Positions 35,720 through 47,162 of a stretch of 64,000 bases of DNA are shown here, one piece after another (positions within the stretch are counted from its first letter, which is position 1; the number at the start of each line of letters is the position of its first letter). The translations under genes were made by a program, and so were the position numbers. Location of the stretch: the NCBI GenBank assembly GCA_019633425.1, contig WSUB01000035.1, positions 186,001 through 250,000 of the forward strand, in the 5' to 3' direction. The DNA comes from Tulasnella sp. 424. Lineage: Eukaryota > Basidiomycota > Agaricomycetes > Cantharellales > Tulasnellaceae. The notes under the pieces were generated by a model, which searched no databases, was not told where the DNA came from, and saw nothing but the letters and a program-made list of their open reading frames with translations.

Positions 35720-36980
35720 ATCCGAACCCTTTCCGCAATCTGGATTCTTTCGGTAGCGTTGGCTGCAAGTTCGCAAAGTCAAGCCCTTCTCAGGGCGACG
35801 GGCAGCAGCACACCATCGCAAGAGCAGGATGAGGCGACACGTGAATGGAGCTCCCCACCTCCTCTTATGAGACCGGGCAGTGGGTATTTCATAGCATTCG
35901 TGGTCATTTGAGACATTGGCCCCACATATTGTATCGCAACGGTGCGGGATTTCTAAAACGACAGGCAATTAGTCGCTCAATGCGATCCGTATAAAGGCCA
36001 CTCGATCGTTCCCGGGACGATCGCGCCTGGAATCCTGCTGTATCATGGACGTCCCGAGTCTTCTAGCCCTCCTCTGCGACCCAAGTGAGTTTCCTTCGAT
36101 CCCGAGCACTCTTATCCATTCGGCAGAAGCCTCTGCACCTACGTCCTCGGGGACAAGCCTCTAAAGGTATTATACTTTGATGGTAGCAGGTGCGGTGTTG
36201 TTATCATCTGCTTGGGTGGGTTATATAACGTGAAACTACTAGCGCCTCGAATATGAAAACCGGAACGATCGACACTCAAGAGATCCTGTTGCGCGGAGAG
36301 ATCAGAGTAGGTGGCTGGATGGATGAATTTAACCGAATTAAAGAGCTATGCGAATGGGGTAAAGAGTTTGGAATCCAAGGATTTATCCGGTTGGTTCAGG
36401 TCACTGGAACGGTCTGTCAGTTGCGGTTAAATAACAAGTGTTATCTCACAGAATGGAGCTCGACTAGTAGTTATTTCAGAATTTCATAAGCTTTCATGAC
36501 CTGACACTCTGTACGGCTCGTTAGTGAGGTTATGATTTGCGATTTTCAACAAGGAATTTACCTGGTCTCCTCCCTCGACCTCCTCCCGGTTAACAAAACA
36601 AATTGGCACTGGGGCCCGCCGCCGGAGCCAACAGCCGAAAGCGCGACTTTGGACCCCCTTCCAGTGACGGTCCTCAGTCGAGTAACGTTCTTCTAACGCG
36701 ATCGCGCTCCGGCGGCAATTGCTCTCTTTCTAAATGCGATAAAAACCTGATGGGCCTTGGCAAGAGCCTCCCCATGGGTGGAAAGGAACGCTTCGCCCTA
36801 TGGTCTCGACTGGTTTTGAGGATATTCAGGCTGGTAATTGGCACGACAGAGCTCCTGGGGTGAACGGGGTTACTCTGGACTACGCAGGGATGATTTCGTT
36901 CTTCGATCCGAAATACATTGGTCTCGTCCGTGCACGGGAGAGAGTTGACGGCAAACGATGGAGGGTTGGCAATATCACGA
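35720..36980 (+). pseudogene. family S pseudogene S1
   Basis: A copy of the secreted family S gene between pectinesterases 2 and 3. Three defects are visible. The start codon of the other copies (AAAATGCGAAT) is ATC here at 35720. The first exon is frameshifted in the run before L-M-R-P (near 35865). The 3' third is missing, because sequence similarity to S ends after G-N-I-T at about 36980 and pectinesterase promoter follows. Recognisable pieces are M-K-T-G-T-I-D-T-Q-E-I-L and K-E-F-G-I-Q-G-F-I-R (36253-36400) and A-P-G-V-N-G-V-T-L-D-Y-A-G (about 36850-36890). Confidence 0.85.
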
Positions 36981-37317
36981 AGAACTTCTTAAATGTCCCA
37001 TTTAAGCCTCTTTCTCCGACTCTCCCTTCTAATTGGCATGGATGAAGCTGCGGCTTCCTCTCCAACCTAAAGACTGACACAAGAAGTCGAGAATCGAGTT
37101 ATGGAGTCCAGGAAGGGATCACAAGGGCATTCGTCGACAATATTTACGGTCCGCAGCACGCTCAAAAGAGCGTTCCTGAAGAGTCGAAACGTCGTCATCG
37201 CCTTTTAACTGGGACCCGTTAAAAGCACGGACTTTCGCCGACTGCGCTTCTCCCGTTACCCAAACGTAGCGGCCGTTTCCCGACGGGCCGACCGGCTCTC
37301 AAGCATCCGTCCAACAC

Positions 37318-37327
37318 TATATTAAAA
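37318..37327 (+). promoter_or_regulatory. TATA box of pectinesterase 3
   Basis: TATATTAAAA, 67-76 nt before the ATG at 37394. Same place as in copies 1 and 2, with one base changed in the core. Confidence 0.6.
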
Positions 37328-37393
37328 GCGCACAAGCTGTTAGATGGGAGTTCCAACCAACTACCTTCTTGCAAAACCCCTTGGCAAAGCGGC

Positions 37394-39435
37394 ATGAAAC
37401 TTGGCATCTTGGGTTTGATTGTCTTCCCTTATTTGGCAGCCGCCACGGTACCCTTGTATGGTATGTACATATTTTTACAATGATATATCAAACTTCAGAG
37501 GGCTAACGCTGAGTAGGGCAATGCGGTGGCCTCACGTACACGGGCGACACTGAATGCGTGTCGGGTGAGTAAATCAAGTAATCGAACAACCTGTCAAAGT
37601 ATTGACCCTTTGGTCATAGGTGCTGTTTGCCAGTACCAGAACGACTGTGAGTCCTCTGTCTATAGTCCTGTCGGCGCTCCGCTCATTACCTCGTTACTTT
37701 CCTAGACTACTCCCAAGTACGATAGGTACCGTGCGCCATTGCTACGACCGGTTGCTAATGATATCCTCGTGTTTCCGCAACCTCAGTGCGTTACTGGCAC
37801 AGGTAAGTGTACTTCATTTACTCCGAGGGTATCGCCTCAAACCAACTCTTCTTCGAAGCATCGACTACTGCCACTACGACGACGACTTCCAAGACCTCAA
37901 CAACCACGTCGAAGACATCCACTACCGCCACCACCACCACCACCACCAGCAAGACCACAACCACAACATCCACAACAAAGTCCTCGACGACTACAACCAA
38001 AACGACCACATCGTCCGGTTCGTCTTCCACCGTTCCCGCTGGAGCAATTACAGGTCGGTGGCATGGGGGAAGCATCATGTCCTCACAGCTCACCCCCTTC
38101 ATAACTCAGTTGGCAAGAACGGAGAAGGCACATATACCACTATCACCCAGGCGCTAGCTGACACATCTAGGTACGTTTTCATGTCAAGGTCCACGGTCAT
38201 TCGATCGATTGATTTTCCCTTTAACACAATGCGCAGCTCCATCATTTACGTTTATCCCGGTAATTACACGGAGCAAGTCGTCATTTCTCGGTCTGGCATC
38301 ACTATCTACGGTCAAACCTCGAGCAAGCTCTCCTACAGTAAGAAATCGTCTCTTGGTTTCAGTCATAATCACTGACCTAATCTATTATAGGCTCCAACAT
38401 TGTTACTATCAGCGGCAACAAGTACGCCGGATCTGCAGGTAGCAATGATGCTAGCGGAACTGTTCGAGTTCTCGCAACTGGTGTCAAGCGTGCGTTCTCC
38501 TCCCTTTTTGTAATTTCTCGCGAGCTAATTTATGGAATGTTTCTCTGCTCCTAGTTTACAACTTGAATATCGAGAATACCTTCGGAAAGCCAATTGACCA
38601 AGCCCAAGCCATCGCCCTCTCCGTCCAAGCTGGTACTTTCGCTTGCTACGCGTGCCAGATCCGCGGCTACCAGGATACTCTCCTTGCGAACGTTGGAACG
38701 CAGTTCTACGGCAAGTGCCTCATCCAAGGCTCAGTCGACTTCATCTTCGGCCAAACGGCCTCGATTTGGATCACTGGTGGAACTATTAATACCGTACGCT
38801 CTCGACTCTTGCGTTGCATAGCAACCCTTACTAAACATACATATTGTCTACATTATAGGTCGGAAGCGGCTACATTACTGCCAGCGGTAGGTCCAGTGCC
38901 GACTCCAACTACTACGTTATCGACTCCACCACCGTCACTGGTTCTGGTTCTGTCTACCTTGGACGTCCATGGAGGTGAGAGCAATTCCTCGCCTACCTTC
39001 TGTGACAGTCTACTGACGCCCAACTCCCAGGAATTATGCTCGAGTTATCTTCCAGAACTCGGTGAGTTGGAGTTGATTTCGTGCTCAGTGATACGAGAGC
39101 TCAAACCAGATACAGAGCCTTGGAAGCAACATTGTTGCCGTTGGATGGAGCGAGTGGAGCTCCAGTGACCCACGAACTGACGAGATTCTTTTCGGAGAAT
39201 ACAACAATTCTGGGTGAGCACGATTGTCGTTTGTCAGGTCACGCATCTAGGCTCACACCTTGTTGTAGATCTGGCGCATGGAACTCTGCCCGTGCCAGCT
39301 TCGCTACCAAGCTCAGCGCTGGTGTTAGCATCACGTATGTAGTTTCGAGATCTGATTCAACGAAGGTCACTAACCTTATCGTCATGCAGCACCGTCTTGG
39401 GATCGACCAGCTGGATCGACTCCACTTATATCTAA
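37394..39435 (+). CDS. CBM1-pectin methylesterase 3 (CE8)
   Basis: Third intact copy, somewhat more diverged. Signal peptide MKLGILGLIVFPYLAAATV. In the CBM1, C-V-S-G replaces C-V-A-G. The linker has an added run of Thr codons (about 37920-37950). In CE8, R-G-Y-Q-D-T-L, G-S-V-D-F-I-F-G and L-G-R-P-W-R are kept. Near the end S-E-W-S-S-S-D-P-R-T-D-E replaces S-Q-W-S-S-S-T-P-N-T-D-H, and the C-terminus is S-W-I-D-S-T-Y-I with TAA at 39433-39435. All splice sites checked are GT-AG. As in the other copies the frame is open and all catalytic residues are present, so it should be active. Confidence 0.9.
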
Positions 39436-39780
39436 CTTTTTTCGGCATTGTAATCTCGTCCGGAGAATGTAATCATTTGGCTCTTTGAAACATGTGACCA
39501 TTTAATACCCATTTTAGGCCGCAAAGAGGGGCAACGTCGCCATTCCAGTTTCAGGGGCAGACCGCAAACAAAGCCAAGCACCAACAAGCTTTCAATTTCG
39601 ACTGTCGACCAACGACAACACCATGACGTAGACACGTTCAACAACACACAACGACATCGTCTCAGATAGCTTTAATGAAGAGTGGTTGTGCTGGTCAGCT
39701 TTCCCGCGTGATGACTCTTGTCGTGTTCTCATCCGCATAAAATCCCGGAACTCCGAACACTACCTGCGTTTTACCAAAAA

Positions 39781-41757
39781 TGCGAATTCTTTTCGCAATC
39801 TGGATTCTTTCAGTAGCGTTGGCCGCAACGTCGCAAAGTCAAGCCCCTCTCAGAGCGACTGGCAGCAGCGCACTGTTACAAAGGCAGGATGAGGCGACAC
39901 GCGAATGGAGCTCTCCCCCCTCTTATGAGACCGGGCAGTGGGTATTTCATAGCATTAGCGGCCATTTGAGACATTGGCCCAACATATTGTATCGCAATGG
40001 TGAGTGATTTCTGAAACGAAGGGTGCTATCGCGTGCAAAAGCCGATCCATTTATAGGCCACTCAATCGTTCCCGGAACAATCGCGCCTGGAATCCTGCTG
40101 TATCACGGTCGCCCAGAGTCTTCTAGCCCTCCTTCGAGACCCGGGTGGGTTTCCTTCGATCCCGAGCACTCTTATCTATTCGGCAGAAGCCTCTACACCT
40201 ATGTCGTTGGGGACGAGCCGCTAAAGGTATTATACTTTGATGGAAGCAGGTGTGATTTGTTATCATTCGTTTGGGTGGGTTATCTAACTCGAAACTGCCA
40301 GCGCCTCGAATATGAAAACCGGAACGATTGACACTCAAGAGATCCTGTTACACGGAGAGATCAGAAAAGGTGGCTGGATAGATGAATATAACCGGCTTAA
40401 AGAGCTATGTGAATGGGGTAAAGAGTTTGGCATCCAAGGGTTTGTCCGGTTGGTTCAGGTCACTTGAATGGTTTGTCAGCCGCAGTCAAAATAACAAGTT
40501 TTCGCCCCATTTATCTCACAGGATGGAATGCGACTTGTAAGTTATCTCGGAATTTCATGAGTTTTCATGACCTGATATCCTGCATGGGTCCTTAGTGAGG
40601 TTATGATTTGCGATTTCCAGCAAGGAATTCACCTGGTCTCTTCCCTCGGCCTCCTACCGGTGAGCAGAAAAAAACTGGGACCCGCCAAAGAAACCAACAG
40701 CCGAGAGCGAAACTTTACGCGGCTTTGGACCCCCATCCAGTGACGGTCCTCAGTCGAGTGACGTCCTTCTAAGCGGATCGCACTCAGGCGGCAATTGCTC
40801 CCGTTCTAAATGCCATGAGGAGGCCCCCTATTCCCCACGGGTGGAAAGGAACGCTTCGCCCTATGGTCTCGGTTGGTTTCGAGGCTATTCAGGCTGGTAA
40901 CTGGCACAACAGAGCTCCTGGGGTCAACGGGGTTACGCTGGACTACGCAGGGATGGTTTCGTTCTTCGATCCGAAATACACCAGTCTCGTCCGTGCGCGG
41001 GAGGGTGTTGACAGGAAACGATGGCGAGTTGGCAATATCACAAAGGAGGAGGCGGGGCTGTTTACAAGCGAGCTACAGGATGTGTTGGCAAAGAAGGAGA
41101 AGGGCGGCGGTGTTAGGTGGGACGCTATCGTGCGGGGAGTGGTGGAACGCCATGCAGGCCGTCTCGAATTCCTTTCCGACTGGCTGGGAGACGACACCAC
41201 GAACGGCACCTACATCATCGAACACGCCAGACGTGCAGTACTCACCATACTTTCCCATATCTCACCGTAACTTCAATCCATTCGGATCACAAGACGAACA
41301 CAGCTTGGCTCAATCCACTATTGTTCGACAGCCTTCACCGCACACCTCCCAGTCAACCAATTTACACCTCAAGAACACCGGTTAAAGGCCGCCGTCGAGG
41401 TAGTTATGCGCGATCTATCGCACGACGGGCCTGGTTTGGATAGATGCGTTTGACTCGGAAGACCTATGGGATAAGCAGGAGCAGAGACGCCTCCTGACCT
41501 AGTGGAAAGGGCATGTGGACGGACTGGGTTAACTGCAAGCCCGCTTGCAACCGATAGGTAAGTTTCGACTTCAATTGACCGACTTTCCTGTTCTATATTG
41601 AGCTTTTCTTTCCTTCATAGGAAATGTGCTTCTTACCTCAGTGGCCACCCGACATGGGTTGGATGGACCCTGAACCAGACATCAGTTATACTCCAAAATG
41701 CATGTCGCGAATCGAACAAGATCTCGGAGGCCCCAAGTAGCCGTAGGCGAAGAGTGA
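39781..41757 (+). pseudogene. family S copy S2, frame-disrupted at its 3' end
   Basis: The only pectinesterase-linked S copy that keeps its full length. It begins MRILFAIWILSVALAA, a signal peptide. The next exons give H-S-I-V-P-G-T-I-A-P-G-I-L-L-Y-H-G, F-D-P-E-H-S-Y-L-F-G, L-K-V-L-Y-F-D-G-S, then I-D-T-Q-E-I-L, G-F-V-R-M-E-C-D and V-M-I-C-D-F-Q-Q-G. This phrase set is typical of a large secreted or vacuolar family of unknown function in Agaricomycetes. A one-base loss near 41255 (compare 49200) breaks the frame after L-T-I-L-S. A stop lies at 41500-41502 and a small deletion follows. It is probably a recent pseudogene; a shortened product ending near 41268 could still be made. Confidence 0.75.
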
Positions 41758-41825
41758 TCGTTAGGTGTAATACGGCATGCGTTAGTTCGGGCATCCACGG
41801 TTACTTTTATTTATTTTTTCCTACC

Positions 41826-41941
41826 AAGCACCACTCTGTCCGTGCCAGATTCGCTACCGAGCTCAGCGCTGGTGTTAGCATCATGTATGTAGTTTGGAGA
41901 CCTGGTTCAACGAACGTCACTAATTTTATCGTCGTGCAGCA
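41826..41941 (+). pseudogene. pectinesterase 3'-exon scar 1
   Basis: Directly after the S2 3' end, a stretch matches the penultimate coding exon and last intron of the pectinesterases (R-A-R-F-A-T-E-L-S-A-G-V-S-I, then GTATGTAG ... GTGCAG). The final exon is absent. It is a duplication scar, not a gene. Confidence 0.75.
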
Positions 41942-42598
41942 AAGCCTGAGGAACTGGCTAAACGGTTGGCTCTATTCACCGAAAAACTGGAAGGTGAATA
42001 GTTGGCGAGTTGTATTGACGATGCATGCCGCCGGGACGTGCAACCAGCGGGCTGTGGGCGCGTTTCAGTCTTGACCAATGATCGTCCGCGGACGATGAGA
42101 AACGCCCAGGCCGCCCCTGCCCTGGCTGCATTTAGCGATAATGGGTTTATTCACGTATATATTATAAAAAAAAGTCCTCTTATGCGTTGCGTAATCACAT
42201 TTGATTAGATTTCGGGATACTACTCGCCATGATGATGATGGGAGATCAAGGAGCCCGGCAAAACCCGAGTCATCAAGCTCTTGTCCCCCCACCACCCTCC
42301 AACAGCACACATCTCTTCAGCATGCCCCACCCCCGTCCGTAATCGACCAGAAAGAGTCAGCAGCAGACAATTCTTCATACACACCTTCGTCCTCCATTCT
42401 ACACTAGACTATCACAGAGCACAACGAATTTGGCTCACGCACCCCCAAGTTCACCACCAAAAATAAACAACTGGGTTGCCGTTCAAGATCGAATCCTTTC
42501 GACGTTGGTATCTCGAAACCTCCCCAACTCCCCGGGATCCACTCAGCCTCATCTAAACTTCCCTCTGGGAAAACCATCTAGAGCGCTTGTGTAATTAG
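41942..42598. other. intergenic, 5' flank of the histidine kinase gene
   Basis: No gene is seen. A Pro/Ser-rich frame at 42230-42420 beginning with four Met codons is open but has no splice join that I can support. Confidence 0.4.
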
Positions 42599-45500
42599 AT
42601 GATTCTGGTAAAACGCTTCAGAGGGAAGGACGTTGAGCTTCCCCCACCCGCCAGTTCATCCAGTCCAACTCCCAACACCAACCAAAACACCACTACCTTT
42701 ACAGACGAAGCTATCGGAACAGGCGTGCGAGTCCATGGGTTGCGCTTCGAAAAACGGTTAGCAACATCTCCGAATCCTTGTTCGAAATGCCGAAATTAAC
42801 GGCACCTCGTACAGAAAGGACGAACAGAGCTTACCGCCCACTTCGAACGAGAAGGATGAATCAAACCCGGATGACGAAGAAGTGAACGAGATCGTGGTGG
42901 ACAACACATTCTTCCTGGATGGTGGGACGAGGGGCGTCACTCAATCTTCAGACCACGGTGGAACGCCCGAGAAGAGCGGGACGAACAGGACCCATGGAAC
43001 GCATGGAACGGATCACGACAGCGTTCATTCGCATCGTGAGATGATGGTGTTCGCCACCTTCTTGAACGCTCTTCGCTTTCGAGTTTCGAGCTCGCTTAAC
43101 CGGTTTTTCTTCACCGAGTTCATTGATGCTGCGGCGGAAAGGCAGTACAAGAAGGAGACGTATTATCAGATGAAAGGCCTTTCTCTTGCTGGTTCGCTCG
43201 TCTTGGTGCTCAACTGGGTGAGTAGCGAGCGTTTGTTGGAAGGGGGGCTTTATTGTATGTAGATTAGGATTGCTGACCAGATTATCTTGGCGTCCCTGAT
43301 ACTTTGGCAGGTCCTCGTTTGTATGTTCATTCCACGAGAATCCCTAATCTTTGCGGACAAGATGTTCTATTGGGTGGTAAGCGCTCACTTACATCGTGCA
43401 ACCTGTTTCGATCAGCGGTTGAATGACGTTGTCCCATCAACGTATCAGATATGTCCCTGCTTCGTCATCCCATTACCGGCGATGATCGTATTCGATTGGC
43501 CAAAAGCTCACCCCCGGATCTACCAGCTGTTCATGTCTTTCATGGTTTGGTCGTGGTGCCCGTATGGTACGCTCTTATCACTCTCGCAACGATCCCTCAC
43601 CAAAGCTGACAACAATCGTTTAATTTTCAGCCCTGTTGCTACTTCAACTTTGTGGATACTACAACAAGGCAGAGTAAGCAGCAAGTTCCTTCTCTATACT
43701 CCGACCCCATGTCTTGACGATTTACCCTTTGCCATTGGCAGGATGGTGGTGGACTGCAAAACAAAGGAGTTCACGGGAATATTCTTGTAAGTTTCTGCCA
43801 AATCCTCCGATCATCAAGCCAATCATATTGATGGTCGATCTCTTCCCCAGTTACGCTGTCGCATATCCCGTGATTGCACTCTTTGCTCTGGGTCAGAACA
43901 GGCTTATGGGAGCTTTCATGGCCGTGTTGAACGCCGTACTTATTGGTTCCGTGTAAGACGTTTCTAGCTCGTTTACTTCTTCCGCGAATCACTTAAAACT
44001 GGTATTTTCTTTACTTGCTGCGATAGGATTCGGCTCAAGAGGACATGGAGTACGTACCCGTTGCGCATGTCCGAGTGAACACCTTTTTCCTGACGATGCT
44101 TACTCCACGCTTAATTCACCCTAGGTCGCGAATTCCTCAACTACCTCCTGTACACGGTGTTTTTGCTTTGGATCCACTACAAACACGAGGCCGCCGAACG
44201 AAGGCTGTATGCCATGCGAGATCGGTTGAAAGTGCAGTACCGGGCAACTCAGAAGGCTCAAGTCAGGGAGAGTAGAGCCGCGGATTCGAAGAAATGGCTC
44301 TCGAGTTATATTTTCAATGAAGTCCGGGTGCTGTTGAATACCGCTCGTGAGTCTTATCGCAAAGCCGCTGTCGATGGCAGGGAAAGGGCTGACAATGTGC
44401 CACAAACAGTACTGGCTGCGCATTACATGCAAGCTACTGGATTCTTCGCACCGGACGATATTGAGTACACCGCGCTAGAGGGATCGCTAAACAGGATGAG
44501 CAAGGTTCTCAATGACGTCCTGGACTTGTGCGTGAATCTGCTTTCACCTTGACAGGGTTCTAACTGACCTTTGCCTCTCGCGGGTCTACGCTTAGCAACC
44601 GCATGGACTCGGGACGGTTCGAGTCGGTTTCCAAGCCATACGCGTTCCATAAAGTCGTTAAGGGCATGCTTGTACCTCTTCGATTGACAGCTCAAGCTCG
44701 CGGACAAGAATTGGTCACGGAACTTGATTCTCAAATCGACATCATGGCGAGGACAGCCTTGTATCGCGCAAAGGGCATGACAAAAGAGCGAATCGCCCAG
44801 CTATTTCAGGATGGGGATGATGAGGATGCTGGACTTATCGTGGGTGATGAACACCGGTTGAGGCAGGTTTTGACGAATTTAGCGAGGTAGGTGCTATTCG
44901 AGGAGGGCATACGTTCAGCACTGATGACTTCTTGTGCGGGTGCCTTTCACGCGCCTTAGCAATGCTTGCAAGTTCACTCCGCATGGTGGCAAGATTACGG
45001 TTCGGACCAAGTTGCTCCTTCCCGGGTTCGGTGCTGTGGAAGATGGGACCACGGCGGTTGGCGACTCGTCTCCTACACTCGTCAAACTCCGTACTGAAGA
45101 AGACGACGACGATTATCCACCCCTTGGAAACGATGACGACGACTTTGAAAATCGCGAACCTCGTGTTTCCCAGGACATTGAAGCACCCCCTCTCACGGGG
45201 GAACGGTTGACGGCATTGAAGTCGTGCGCGCGTCCCTGCCAGGATCAAATCGTCATTCGGATCGAGGTTGAGGACACGGGTGTGGGCATTCGTAGACAGG
45301 ATATGATCGATAACAAGCTGTTCTCGCCATATGTTCGGACGGATTTTGGGAGGTTCCATGGAGGGATGACGACTGGGCTTGGGTTGGCGCTGTCGAAGGA
45401 TATTGTCAGGTTGAGTGGGGGAAGGTACGGAAGTCCGGCTGTCGATGGATAGCAGAGACTGACGGGGTTTTTTTTTGTAGATTGGGCGTCAAGAGTAAAC

Positions 45501-46295
45501 ATGGTCAGGGCTCGATGTTCTGGGTTGAACTCGCAGTGGGTGTTGGCCAAAAGGTCATTGCTAGTACCGCTGGCCCGTCCCAGGTTGTAGGGACTACTTC
45601 CGAAACGCCAAAGATTGCCCCAGGATCATCACCGTTTGCCGCCGCCCAACCTCCACCCCCATTGCCATTCAACCCTCCTCTCAACGTCCTTGTGGTTGAT
45701 GATGATGCCCTGACACGCAAGTTGATGACTCGAATCTTAACGCGAAACGGATGTGTTGTGCAGACTGCTGATAACGGCAAGTCTGCATTCGACATGGCGA
45801 TCAATGCGAAAACCCCCTTCAACTGGGACTCGGCATCGACAACAACAGATGCCAAGTCTAATGGAGGGGTGGTACACACGCCTTACTTGCAAGAGATGGA
45901 ACCCAAGTACGACGTGATCTTTTTGGATAACCAGATGCCCGTGATGAGAGGTGTTGATACGGTTCGACGGCTGAGAGCGATGAAGAGGAAGGATTTCGTC
46001 GTGGGCGTGACCGGGAAAGCATTAAAAGAAGATCAGGAGGAGTATTTCGAAGCTGGAGTTGATGCGTATGTTCTTCCCCTGTCCTCTTCCTCGTTGGTGT
46101 TGAACTATGTTCGCTGACCTTGAAACCGATCCTGATGACAGTGTTTTAACGAAGCCGGTTACAGAAGCGGATTTGAGGAGATGCTTATTCTCCGCTGATG
46201 AACGACGCAAGCAAGCGGCTGCAGAACGACAACGACGAACGTCTGACGCGCCTCCAGTATCAGTTCTGGGTCCATCGCCGTCTGGTCCATCATGA
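42599..46295 (+). CDS. hybrid histidine kinase lacking the phospho-acceptor His
   Basis: A membrane hybrid sensor kinase with many short introns. Start MILVKRFRGK at 42599. An intron after F-E-K-R (about 42755-42812) joins K-D-E-Q-S. Several membrane segments lie between about 43160 and 44170 (S-L-A-G-S-L-V-L-V-L-N-W, I-I-L-A-S-L-I-L, P-V-I-A-L-F-A-L-G and others). A helical linker then leads to the H-box at 44305-44345: Y-I-F-N-E-V-R-V-L-L-N-T-A. The His expected before E is AAT (Asn), and the usual Pro is Leu. The ATPase part keeps its N box (N-L-A-x-S-N-A-C-K-F-T), G1 (E-D-T-G-V-G-I) and G2 (T-G-L-G-L-A-L). The C-terminal receiver has D-D, the acceptor Asp in L-D-N-Q-M-P, Thr in G-V-T-G and Lys in L-T-K-P-V (via an intron after G-V-D-A). 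Normal autophosphorylation is not expected; the protein may act as a partner or signal through its receiver. Confidence 0.85.
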
Positions 46296-46929
46296 TTCAT
46301 CAAATCTGCACGTTGCTCTTTTCTTCTTTTTTTTCGACAAGGGGTCTATTTTGTTTCCTAACTTATCCTGTTACATACATATACGTTTTCTACTTGTTTA
46401 TCGTTCCTTGGATTTAATTACGCATGAATGTGGTTTATTTTCTTGGGCGTTTGGAAGAAGCACTTCCTCCTATTTTTTGCCCCCTGCTCCTCACTCCGCG
46501 TTAACGTTGGTCTCTTTCTTCGTTTCATTTCTATGGGTTGTTCTTCGCTGATACCTGTGCCTTTTTCCTTCCCCTAATTATGCATTTTATGCAGTTCTGG
46601 TGTCGAGGTAAATGCGATAGAGACAGGGATTTGGGGGCGGACATGAAAGCCCACATCACGCACTCTAACGTCGATATAGAGTTCAGGGACCCCTGGGCGA
46701 TCACTTAATGCTGATTATACATATCTTGAGAGCCGCTCTTGCGGTTGGAACGGATTCGGCAAAAAGAAACGAAGGCACGAACGTCACCACGCAGGGACCT
46801 CGCCCCGTCGGTCGCTCAGTGATTGGCGAGTACCCCATGGTGTCAAGGTGGGCAAGTATGACAAGAATAGAAATCTCCGAGAGACGATGTCACCACAAAT
46901 TAAGGGAATGAATTGACTTTCAACGATCG
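46296..46929. other. 3' flank of the histidine kinase gene
   Basis: A T-rich stretch at about 46310-46440 should hold the transcript end. No gene is seen in the rest. Confidence 0.45.
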
Positions 46930-47162
46930 CCCATATCGTATGGTGTAATAACGGCATGCGCCGGGGAGTCGGGCATCCACGGTTATTTTTTTTCCCTTAC
47001 CAAGAACGACTCTGCCCGTGCCAGCTTCGCTGCCACGCTCGGCGCTAGTGTTAGCATCACGTATGTAGTTTGGCGAGCTGGTTTAACGAACGTCACTAAT
47101 TTTATCGTTCGTGCAGCACCTTGCTGGGATCGACCAGCTGGATCGACCCTACTTATCTCTAA
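46930..47162 (+). pseudogene. S 3'-UTR remnant joined to pectinesterase scar 2
   Basis: Positions 46940-46985 match the 3' flank of the S genes (ACGGCATGCG ... GGGCATCCACGGTTA). They run straight into the last two pectinesterase exons (A-R-A-S-F-A-A-T-L, intron, then S-T-S-W-I-D-P-T-Y-L and TAA at 47160-47162). Same junction as at 41760-41830. It is the 5' boundary of the duplicated unit that carries S3. Confidence 0.8.

Noticed and set aside
42230..42466. Upstream Pro/Ser-rich start for the histidine kinase
   Set aside because: Open frame with four Met codons, but no splice join to the next exon that I could support.
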